Positions 1-5,668 of a stretch of 9,732 nt of DNA are shown here, in pieces (positions within the stretch are counted from its first letter, which is position 1; each line of letters begins with the position of its first letter). Position numbers and translations under genes: made by a program. The DNA lies in NCBI GenBank assembly GCA_904502105.1, contig CAJGDF010000047.1, positions 1-9,732 of the forward strand. Direction: 5' to 3'. This DNA comes from an uncultured Clostridia bacterium. GTDB lineage: Bacteria > Bacillota > Clostridia > Oscillospirales > UBA644. Under the pieces are notes generated by a model. It had not been told where the DNA came from. It saw only the letters and a list, made by a program, of their open reading frames with translations, and did no database searches.

Positions 1-1
1 T

Positions 2-43
2 GGTATCATTATTCTGAAAAAAACGAGGAATAAAGATGCGTAA
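2..43 (+). CDS. C-terminal end of a probable sortase-anchored surface protein (partial)
   Basis: Only the last 13 codons are in the window. Read from base 2, the frame gives GIIILKKTRNKDA followed by TAA at 41-43. A hydrophobic stretch followed at once by a lysine/arginine-rich tail is the ending of a cell-wall sorting signal, the part that lies after the LPXTG-like motif. The stop codon overlaps the start of the sortase gene (ATGCGTAA), which indicates translational coupling and suggests a dedicated substrate-sortase pair. The LPXTG-like motif itself would lie before the window. The frame starting at base 1 also stays open, to a TAA at 31-33 (ending YSEKNEE), but looks less like a protein end of known type. 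The call is an inference from a very short fragment. Confidence 0.5.
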   Translation, partial: GIIILKKTRNKDA

Positions 44-683
44 AGGATTTGGTGTTTGCTGTATCATATTGGGCGTGTTTTGTCTGTTTGCATCTTTGGG
101 ATTTATCCTTTATAATCACCATGAAGAAGAAATTGCCCAAATTGCTTCAAAAGATATTTTACAGGATGTACGTGTAAATATACCGGATACACCAAATGAT
201 GAGACCATTTTGGAGGAAAGTACATCAGAAGAATTTGTTCGTGAAGAACATGTAGAACCTATAGAACCTATTGATGATATTCCGCAGGAAATGCTTACGG
301 CAAAAGTAGATGGATATGATTGTATAGGTATTCTGTCGATTCCTGTACTGGAACTGGAACTCCCGATTTTGACTGATTGGAGCTATCAAAAACTTAAAAT
401 AGCACCGTGTCATTATTATGGCTCTTATTATGAAGAAAATTTTGTAATTGCCGCCCATAACAATAAGTATCATTTCGGAAGACTTTCGGAACTGCAGGCT
501 AATGATCTTATTCTTTTTACCGATATTTCAGGTACAGTATATTGTTATAAAGTTGTTTTATTGGAGACACTTCCGGGTAATGCAACAGAAGAAATGATCT
601 CCAGCGGCTTTGATCTGTCTTTGTATACTTGCACCCCCGGAGGCAGTAATCGAGTAACTGTTCGGTGCGATTTAATTCAATAA
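36..683 (+). CDS. Sortase family transpeptidase
   Basis: This 215-residue protein is a membrane-anchored cysteine transpeptidase that would cut a sorting motif in secreted proteins and join them to the cell wall or to each other. Residues 5-26 form one hydrophobic segment, probably an uncleaved signal anchor. Residues 30-90 are an acidic, low-complexity linker, and the sortase barrel runs from about 92 to 213. The catalytic residues are visible: His141 in the AAHNN motif, Cys199 in LYTCTPGG, and Arg206 in SNRVTVRC. The length is normal for a sortase. The start has GAGGA at 25-29 in front of it and overlaps the stop of the upstream surface-protein-like frame. A hairpin terminator follows at 778-831. 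I cannot assign the sortase class with confidence. Confidence 0.93.
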   Translation: MRKGFGVCCIILGVFCLFASLGFILYNHHEEEIAQIASKDILQDVRVNIPDTPNDETILEESTSEEFVREEHVEPIEPIDDIPQEMLTAKVDGYDCIGILSIPVLELELPILTDWSYQKLKIAPCHYYGSYYEENFVIAAHNNKYHFGRLSELQANDLILFTDISGTVYCYKVVLLETLPGNATEEMISSGFDLSLYTCTPGGSNRVTVRCDLIQ

Positions 684-777
684 CCGTTTGAATACAAGGT
701 TTTTATTACTCAAAAGATAATAGGTATGTCGTTTATTTGTTATATTGCCCAATGTGAAAAATATGTTTTATAGATAT

Positions 778-831
778 CCGCTACAATTTTTCTTTTTGAA
801 AGGATAGGGAATTGCAGCGGGTTTATTTTTT
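778..831 (+). terminator. Intrinsic terminator after the sortase gene
   Basis: CCGCTACAATT at 778-788 pairs with AATTGCAGCGG at 810-820. This is an 11-base stem with a single A-C mismatch and a 21-base loop, and a T-rich tract (GTTTATTTTTT) follows at 821-831. It lies about 95 bases after the sortase stop and upstream of the next promoter, so it closes the sortase transcription unit. The rest of 684-915 holds no gene or other structure that I can support. Confidence 0.7.
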
Positions 832-915
832 GATAGTGTCAGTGTTTCTATTAAATTGTTTGTTAGCCGCGTTTTTATTGCTTGAAATAAATATGAATAT
901 TTAGGTCATTTGTAT

Positions 916-944
916 TTGACACAACTCTCGATTTGTGGTATAAT
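916..944 (+). promoter_or_regulatory. Consensus sigma-A promoter of the Xre regulator gene, with internal dyad
   Basis: TTGACA at 916-921 and TATAAT at 939-944 both match the consensus and are separated by the ideal 17 bases. Transcription would start near 951, leaving a short leader of about 23 bases before the ATG at 974, with GAGG at 963-966 as ribosome binding site. A perfect inverted repeat, CACAA (920-924) and TTGTG (933-937), lies almost wholly inside the spacer. It could be an operator, possibly for the encoded regulator itself; that part is inference. Confidence 0.85.
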
Positions 945-973
945 CTGTAGAAATGTTTGTTTGAGGTTGCTAT

Positions 974-1576
974 ATGGAATTTAACGAAAAATTACAGGAA
1001 TTAAGAAAGAGGAAAGGGCTTACTCAGGAAGAACTTGCAGAGGCTCTTTACGTGTCCCGTACCGCTGTCTCAAAATGGGAGTCGGGTAGGGGATATCCCA
1101 ATATAGATTCCTTGAAGGCGATCGCAAAATATTTTGCTGTGACAGTCGATGAGCTTCTTTCTTCAGACGAACTTTTAACTATCGCCGAGGAGGATCAAAA
1201 ACAAAAAGAACGGAATTTGTATGATCTGATCTTCGGTTCTCTTGATATCGTTACGTCTTTACTGTTTTTTCTACCGTTCTTTGCAGAAAAAACGGATATT
1301 ATCCGTTCATATTCGCTTTTAACATTCAACGGTGTTCAGCCGTATGTTAAGGCTCTGTATATTGTTGTTTTGTTAGCAACGGTTGTCTTTGGTATCTTAA
1401 CTTTTGCCTTACAAAACTGCCGTCGTTGGTTTTGGATGAAATATAAATCGATTATTTCAATCGGTTTTAATTTTGCTTTGGTATTGTTATTTATTTTAAG
1501 TTTACAACCGTATCCGTCAGTTTTTATCTTTGTTTTGCTTGCTGTAAAGGTCGTTTTGCTTCTGAAAAGACAATGA
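974..1576 (+). CDS. Xre-family transcriptional regulator with C-terminal membrane domain
   Basis: This 200-residue protein joins a DNA-binding head to a membrane domain. Residues 6-60 are a classic Xre/Cro helix-turn-helix, with the turn in GLTQEELAEAL and the recognition region in VSRTAVSKWESG. A charged linker (about 62-83) leads to four predicted membrane segments at about 84-103, 125-146, 158-178 and 180-197. Proteins of this build are common in Firmicutes and may sense membrane or envelope state while bound to DNA. The signal and targets of this one are not visible in the sequence. The start is fixed by GAGG at 963-966. It has a consensus promoter of its own with a dyad in the spacer. 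The PAP2-like membrane gene follows after 107 bases and may be co-transcribed. Confidence 0.9.
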   Translation: MEFNEKLQELRKRKGLTQEELAEALYVSRTAVSKWESGRGYPNIDSLKAIAKYFAVTVDELLSSDELLTIAEEDQKQKERNLYDLIFGSLDIVTSLLFFLPFFAEKTDIIRSYSLLTFNGVQPYVKALYIVVLLATVVFGILTFALQNCRRWFWMKYKSIISIGFNFALVLLFILSLQPYPSVFIFVLLAVKVVLLLKRQ

Positions 1577-1683
1577 CACGAAACGTATCATCGTTGTGAC
1601 GCATGAATTCTTGCATTTTTTGATTCTTTCCTTTAAAGTATGTTTGACGAAAGTCAATATTAAAAAAAGGAAGTTTAAATGTA

Positions 1684-2331
1684 ATGAAAAAAAGAAGGCT
1701 GAAAAAATTTTGTTTATCCGGGTTCTTACTTGTTATGTTTGCCGCTTGGACGGTCCTCGTGCGATTTATTGATGTTCAACCAATTGCCCCTAATGATTCA
1801 CAAGTCGGATTTGCATCTTTAAACATATTTATTCACCGTTTAACGGGGATTAATATGTTTCTTTATGATTTAACGGATTTTCTTGGGCTTATTCCTATCG
1901 GTTTTGCTTTTTATTTCGCAATTTGGGGGCTTTTACAATTGGTAAAGCGTAAAAGTATTTTTAAGGTCGATCGGAATATAATTCTTCTCGGATTATTTTA
2001 CGTTGCTTTGTTTGCAGTTTTTCTACTGTTTGAACTTTATCCCATAAACTACAGACCCCTTTTGATCGAAGGAAATCTTGAGGCTTCATATCCGTCCTCA
2101 ACAACGATGCTTGTGGTTTTTGTGATGTTGACGGCTTCAATGCAATTAAAAGTCCGTTTAAATAATAGTCTGATGCAAAAAACAGCTTCAGTATTGATTT
2201 ATGTTTTTACGGCTTTTATGGTCGTTGCTCGGTTGATTTCCGGTGTACATTGGTTTACTGACATTGTCGGTGGCTTATTATTCAGCCTGGGCCTTGCAGT
2301 GATGTATTCGGCTTTAACGTTAAAAAAATGA
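1684..2331 (+). CDS. PAP2-like integral membrane protein with altered catalytic motifs
   Basis: This 215-residue, very hydrophobic protein belongs to the PAP2 (type 2 phosphatidic acid phosphatase) superfamily, whose members remove phosphate from lipid phosphates such as undecaprenyl or phosphatidyl phosphates at the membrane. About five to six membrane segments are predicted. The third signature motif is largely intact: Arg183, His189 and Asp193 in ARLISGVHWFTD, the nucleophile region. The first motif keeps Arg124-Pro125 (INYRP), but Glu117 stands where Lys is usual. In the second motif, normally PSGH, the sequence is PSST (137-140), so the usual general-acid histidine is Thr140. The protein may be a divergent phosphatase subfamily or a non-catalytic relative. 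AGGAAG at 1668-1673 supports the start at 1684. The nearby ATG at 1680 is in another frame. No clear promoter of its own is visible, so read-through from the Xre gene is likely. Confidence 0.82.
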   Translation: MKKRRLKKFCLSGFLLVMFAAWTVLVRFIDVQPIAPNDSQVGFASLNIFIHRLTGINMFLYDLTDFLGLIPIGFAFYFAIWGLLQLVKRKSIFKVDRNIILLGLFYVALFAVFLLFELYPINYRPLLIEGNLEASYPSSTTMLVVFVMLTASMQLKVRLNNSLMQKTASVLIYVFTAFMVVARLISGVHWFTDIVGGLLFSLGLAVMYSALTLKK

Positions 2332-2346
2332 TTTATAACGAAAGTC

Positions 2347-2375
2347 TTTACTTTTGATGTGTAATGTGATATAAT
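2347..2375 (+). promoter_or_regulatory. Extended -10 promoter of the alpha/beta hydrolase gene
   Basis: TTTACT at 2347-2352 and TATAAT at 2370-2375 are 17 bases apart, with TG at 2367-2368 giving an extended -10 element. The ribosome site GAGGTGA lies at 2383-2389. An imperfect seven-pair inverted repeat (2339-2356) overlaps the -35. The words AGTCTTTAC (2343-2351) and ATTTTTGAGGTGA (2377-2389) recur at nearly the same spacing in front of the GH20 gene. Confidence 0.75.
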
Positions 2376-2395
2376 AATTTTTGAGGTGAACAGTA

Positions 2396-3031
2396 ATGAA
2401 AATAATTAAACAGGAAAATTATGAAAACGTTTTTCCTTATATTGCATACATACCCGAAAATTTGAGCGACAGCCCAGCTTTGCTTATTCAGCTTCACGGT
2501 GCAGGTGAACGCGGCAATGGCGGCAATGCTCTCGATCTTGTTTTGACACACGGTTTTTCAAAAACCGCAAATGATCAGAATTTAAAGGATTGTATCCTTG
2601 TTATGCCGCAATGTCCCGAGGATTCTTTCTGGGTTGCAAAAATCGAAAGTATCAAAAAATTCATTGATCAAATGGTTGAAAAATATTCTGTTGATACAAA
2701 CAGAATATATCTCTGCGGCTTGAGTATGGGTGGATATGGAACATGGTACACTGCCATGGCTTATCCTAACTTATTTGCCGCTATTGCGCCTTGCTGCGGC
2801 GGTGGTATGGCATGGAATGCCGGTACTCTTAAAATGCCTGTATGGGCATTCCACGGGCTTGATGATACATGTGTTTCTCCCAATCAAACGATTGAAATGG
2901 TTGAAGCGTTAAAAGGATCGAATTCTTTGTTGAAATATGATCTTTATGAAGGAGTCGGTCACGATTCCTGGGTGAAGGCTTTTACTGAAGAAACGCTCTG
3001 CTGGATTCTTGCGCAGAAAAAGGGTAAGTAA
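2396..3031 (+). CDS. Alpha/beta hydrolase, predicted cytoplasmic esterase
   Basis: This 211-residue serine hydrolase resembles the PHB-depolymerase/LpqC/dienelactone-hydrolase side of the alpha/beta hydrolase fold. An oxyanion-hole type HGAG lies at 34-37. The nucleophile elbow is GLSMG, with Ser110. The acid is probably Asp157 in HGLDDT, and the catalytic histidine is His189 in GVGHDSW. The triad is therefore complete and in the expected order. There is no signal peptide, so it acts in the cytoplasm. Relatives include carbohydrate esterases and small-ester hydrolases. Its position beside GH95 and GH20 genes suggests removal of acyl groups from imported sugars, but the substrate is an inference. 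GAGGTGA at 2383-2389 supports the start. It has its own extended -10 promoter and is closed by the hairpin at 3078-3119, which it shares with the convergent GH95 gene. Confidence 0.88.
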   Translation: MKIIKQENYENVFPYIAYIPENLSDSPALLIQLHGAGERGNGGNALDLVLTHGFSKTANDQNLKDCILVMPQCPEDSFWVAKIESIKKFIDQMVEKYSVDTNRIYLCGLSMGGYGTWYTAMAYPNLFAAIAPCCGGGMAWNAGTLKMPVWAFHGLDDTCVSPNQTIEMVEALKGSNSLLKYDLYEGVGHDSWVKAFTEETLCWILAQKKGK

Positions 3032-3077
3032 ACTGTTATAATATAAAATGAATGATCGTAATTTTATCGGTTATTTG

Positions 3078-3119
3078 AAATAGCCCCGATTGGTACATTT
3101 GTACTAATCGGGGCTATTT
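3078..3119. terminator. Strong bidirectional terminator between convergent genes
   Basis: A stem of about 19 pairs runs from 3078-3096 to 3101-3119, around a four-base loop (ATTT), with one G-T wobble at 3092/3105. The core is AATAGCCCCGATT against AATCGGGGCTATT. It lies between the hydrolase stop (3031) and the extended GH95 stop (3161-3163), so it can end both converging transcripts. The T-tracts on either side are short, but the stem is very stable. Apart from this hairpin and the out-of-frame GH95 end, 3032-3249 holds nothing else that I can support. Confidence 0.85.
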
Positions 3120-3160
3120 ATGAGTAATATTAGTGATCTCTGTTATTCGTTAATATTATT

Positions 3161-3289
3161 TTATTCAAAAATAAAGTTTACCGCCTCATTTTCTTTGAGT
3201 GAGATCTCTATAACAGAACCGTTGCAAACGATGTCTTTATCTGCTTTTATCAGTGTCTGACCTTTGGGAATACCGAGCTTGAGAGTTTT
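3161..3289 (-). other. Out-of-frame C-terminal end of the GH95 gene
   Basis: On the minus strand, the frame one base back from the GH95 frame reads [10 protein letters not shown] and continues through NGSVIEISLKENE to FIFE, with TAA at 3161-3163. That is 41 residues after the shared AAA codon at 3287-3289. The alternating polar/hydrophobic pattern suits the small beta-sandwich that ends GH95 proteins, whereas the uninterrupted frame ends in an unlike, serine-rich stub (ending VRH). Adding one G to the GG at 3291-3292 on the complement would turn AAG GCA AAA into AAG GGC AAA ACT and restore one continuous frame. The site is not a classical X-XXY-YYZ slippery heptamer, so a deletion or sequence error is more likely than programmed frameshifting. 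Confidence 0.8.
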
Positions 3290-5490
3290 GCCTTGGTTGC
3301 GGTTACTTTAACGTTTGCAGCTTTGTTGTCTTTCCATTCAATGTCGAATACCAGGCCGCCTCTTGCTTTAACACCTGTGATCGAGCCGTTTTTCCATTCC
3401 TGCGGAAGTGCGGGAAGAAGGTCAATTATACGGTCATCGGGTGTACCGCGGTGGCTGTGAAGTAACATTTCCATGATGCCTGCGGTTCCGCCGAAGTTGC
3501 CGTCGATCTGGAACGGAGGATGAATGTCGAACATATTTTCTGCTGTGCAGTTGGAAAGAAGATTCTTAAGGTGGAAGAGTGCACCGTCTCCGTCTTTAAG
3601 TCTTGCATAGAAGTTAACTGTCCATGCTCTTGACCAACCGGTAGCGCCGCCGCCGTTTTCGATACGTCTGGCGATAGTTCTCTTAGCTGCTTCAAAAAGT
3701 TCGGGAGTATCTTCTGTAATCTGATCAGCGGGATGTAAGCCGAAAAGATGAGATACGTGTCTGTGACCGGGTTCACATTCTTCGTAGTCTTTGATCCATT
3801 CGCAGATGGTATTATATCTTTCACTTATACGCAGAGGGGGAAGTTTTTCAATAACAGTGCTGAGTTTATCGCAGAAGCCGTCATTTTCGCCGAGCTGGTT
3901 ATATGCATGTATCGTCCTTGTGAAAAGTGCGTAAGTTATCTCTCCGTCAATTGTTGCACCCTGTGTGAACATACTGCTTTTTCTCTCGCCGCAAGGATCA
4001 TCGTAATAGAATGAGTTTTCGGGAGAGTTAGAGGGTGTTGAAACAAGTGTTCCTTCAGGTGTTTCAACAAGATAATCGCAAAGGAACTGACATGATCCTT
4101 TAAGAATGGGATATATTTCTTTGAGGTAGGAAATATCGTTGGTATATTCGTAATGCTCCCAAAGAGATAGACACATCCAGGGACCTGCCATCGGGAAGAA
4201 GCCGCAGTCACCGCTGTCGTGAATTCCTGTACGTCCGAAAACGTCGGTAGTGTGGTTTACTGTCCAACCGTCGGCACCGAAAAGGTCTTTTGCGGTTTGT
4301 TTACCGAATTTACTGATCATTTTCATGAAATGGGTGAGGGGGGCTACGGTTTCTGAACAGTTGCCTGCTTCAGCCGGCCAATAGTTCATCTGAAGATTGA
4401 TATTTGTGTGGTAGTCACTGCCCCAGGGCGGACGGAAGTCATGACACCATTTGCCCTGAAGGTTTGCGGGAAGTGTAGCCTTCTTGCCGGAGCTTTCTAT
4501 GAGCAGATAACGTCCAAAGTTGTAATAAAGAGTATACAGATCGAGGTCTGCATTGCCTTCTTTGTGGTTTTTAAGACGGATATCTGTGGGAACATCTTCA
4601 AATTTGGGCGCATCAAGCTCAAATTTTACATTTGAGAACCATTTGTGATGATCTTCGATATGTTTTGCTTTTACATCGTCATAGCATACGTTCTCAACTT
4701 TAGCAATCTGCTCTTTGAGAATCTTTCTGTAATCAATACTTTCATCTATATCAAAGATCTGTACGTTATAGTTGGTAGCAAAAGCGTTGTAAAGAACGAT
4801 ATATGTAGCATCCTGAATTTCTACACGGTCATGCAGATCTCTTAGCGTACCGTCTGTTTTTATTTTCATCATTCCGCCAAAAGCCATGCCTTCGCCGCCT
4901 TCGCCGTATGAATCACTTGTTTCGTATATAATTCGACCGTTCATTACGATAGTGTCGGGATTTATTGCACCGGTGTAAGCATCCTGTTTTCTTTTTACAG
5001 TAACGCTTGCAGTGAAAGGCTTGGTTGCTTCAACTCTATAAACGAAAACATCATATTCTTCGCTGGTGAAGCATTCGCTTTTATATTCAACATTGCCTTT
5101 GGTCCATTTTACTGTTCCTATAGCATCGCTGAGCTCGAGTTCTTTATGATAGTTGGTATATTCGGATTTATCTTCAAAATCAACAAATATCTCGCCGATG
5201 CTTTCGTAGAAACGTACTCTGGGCGGTGTAGCAAGGAACGTATCGCGGCTGAGCGCGGTTGCTTCTCTGAGTCTTTCTTCAGCAATCAGGCGTCTGATCT
5301 CAGCAAGGATTTCGGGTGTTGCATGATTTTCTTCAACAAGCTGTTTCCCGCTCCATAAAGATTCTTCGTTAATTTCTATTTGCTCGCAATCGGGGTTGCC
5401 GTATAACATTGCGCCAATTCTTCCGTTGCCGAGTGGCATTGCGTTCATCCAGTCATTGACAAATCGATCGTACCATATTTTTGTGGACAT
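3250..5490 (-). CDS. GH95 family alpha-L-fucosidase-type glycoside hydrolase, frameshifted near its C-terminus
   Basis: As an uninterrupted frame this gives 746 residues. The N-terminus ([19 protein letters not shown], then NEESLWSG) is typical of GH95, inverting enzymes that release alpha-1,2-linked L-fucose (some members act on alpha-L-galactose). The (alpha/alpha)6 barrel carries the key residues by comparison with the Bifidobacterium AfcA enzyme: Asn363 and Asn365 in [12 protein letters not shown], general acid Glu491 in NSPENSF, and Asp663 in QIDGNFGG. There is no signal peptide, so the enzyme is probably cytoplasmic. The start is set by AAAGGAG (complement of 5501-5507), ten bases upstream. 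The end is abnormal: after Lys735 the frame continues for only 11 unrelated residues, while the -1 frame carries a coherent 41-residue end to 3161. The intact protein would be about 776 residues, closer to the usual family length. It is transcribed divergently from the GH20 gene. Confidence 0.93.
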   Translation of the reverse strand: MSTKIWYDRFVNDWMNAMPLGNGRIGAMLYGNPDCEQIEINEESLWSGKQLVEENHATPEILAEIRRLIAEERLREATALSRDTFLATPPRVRFYESIGEIFVDFEDKSEYTNYHKELELSDAIGTVKWTKGNVEYKSECFTSEEYDVFVYRVEATKPFTASVTVKRKQDAYTGAINPDTIVMNGRIIYETSDSYGEGGEGMAFGGMMKIKTDGTLRDLHDRVEIQDATYIVLYNAFATNYNVQIFDIDESIDYRKILKEQIAKVENVCYDDVKAKHIEDHHKWFSNVKFELDAPKFEDVPTDIRLKNHKEGNADLDLYTLYYNFGRYLLIESSGKKATLPANLQGKWCHDFRPPWGSDYHTNINLQMNYWPAEAGNCSETVAPLTHFMKMISKFGKQTAKDLFGADGWTVNHTTDVFGRTGIHDSGDCGFFPMAGPWMCLSLWEHYEYTNDISYLKEIYPILKGSCQFLCDYLVETPEGTLVSTPSNSPENSFYYDDPCGERKSSMFTQGATIDGEITYALFTRTIHAYNQLGENDGFCDKLSTVIEKLPPLRISERYNTICEWIKDYEECEPGHRHVSHLFGLHPADQITEDTPELFEAAKRTIARRIENGGGATGWSRAWTVNFYARLKDGDGALFHLKNLLSNCTAENMFDIHPPFQIDGNFGGTAGIMEMLLHSHRGTPDDRIIDLLPALPQEWKNGSITGVKARGGLVFDIEWKDNKAANVKVTATKAKLSSSVFPKVRH

Positions 5491-5541
5491 AGTAAATGGT
5501 CTCCTTTGTTATATAAGTAGTGGGGTACGTCACTTTTCTGT

Positions 5542-5570
5542 ATTATACAACAAATCCTTTCGAATTGCAA
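5542..5570 (-). promoter_or_regulatory. Promoter of the GH95 gene
   Basis: On the minus strand, TTGCAA (5570-5565) and TATAAT (5547-5542) are separated by 17 bases. The predicted start lies near 5535, giving a leader of about 45 bases with AAAGGAG in front of the ATG at 5490. The -35 lies inside an eight-base palindrome, ATTGCAAT (5564-5571). The promoter is back-to-back with that of the GH20 gene within the 178-base intergenic region. Confidence 0.75.
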
Positions 5571-5620
5571 TAGTTATTTAAAAAAATTATCATTGATCAC
5601 ATATGTTTTTTTGAATAGTC

Positions 5621-5649
5621 TTTACAATTGAAAAAAATTGTGCTATTAT
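5621..5649 (+). promoter_or_regulatory. Extended -10 promoter of the GH20 gene
   Basis: TTTACA at 5621-5626 and TATTAT at 5644-5649 are 17 bases apart, with TG at 5641-5642 making an extended -10. GAGGTGA at 5656-5662 is the ribosome site. An inverted repeat, ACAATT (5624-5629) and AATTGT (5636-5641), fills the spacer and is a possible operator. AGTCTTTAC (5617-5625) and ATTTTTGAGGTGA (5650-5662) match the hydrolase promoter region. Confidence 0.77.
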
Positions 5650-5668
5650 ATTTTTGAGGTGATATTTA

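Noticed and set aside
1..33. Alternative upstream frame ending YSEKNEE at 31-33
   Set aside because: It is possible, but the frame ending at 43 gives a typical sorting-signal tail and a coupled overlap with the sortase start, so it is preferred.
225..473. Minus-strand open frame of 82 codons within the sortase gene
   Set aside because: It lies opposite a sortase with complete catalytic residues, has no convincing ribosome site, and its translation is low in complexity and resembles no known protein.
684..915. Riboswitch or small RNA in the intergenic region after the sortase gene
   Set aside because: Only the terminator hairpin is seen. No recognisable riboswitch core or T-box sequence is present, and no second promoter leads into it.
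1577..1630. Possible weak terminator between the Xre and PAP2-like genes
   Set aside because: The pairing around CACGAAACG/CGTTGTG is bulged and the T-run (1615-1621) is not directly behind it, so it is too weak to call.
1644..1657. TTGAC-GAAA-GTCAA hairpin as a terminator before the PAP2-like gene
   Set aside because: The stem has only five pairs and is followed by A-rich rather than T-rich DNA, so it cannot be an intrinsic terminator. Nor is there a suitable -10 17 bases after TTGACG.
3286..3296. Programmed -1 frameshifting in the GH95 gene
   Set aside because: The GCA AAA codons do not form an X-XXY-YYZ slippery heptamer, no stimulatory hairpin or internal Shine-Dalgarno is evident nearby, and GH95 enzymes are not known to use recoding. 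A one-base deletion or sequence error is simpler.
3748..5581. Several plus-strand open frames of 61-88 codons opposite the GH95 gene
   Set aside because: They are antisense shadows of a well-supported enzyme frame and have no promoter or recognisable protein features.
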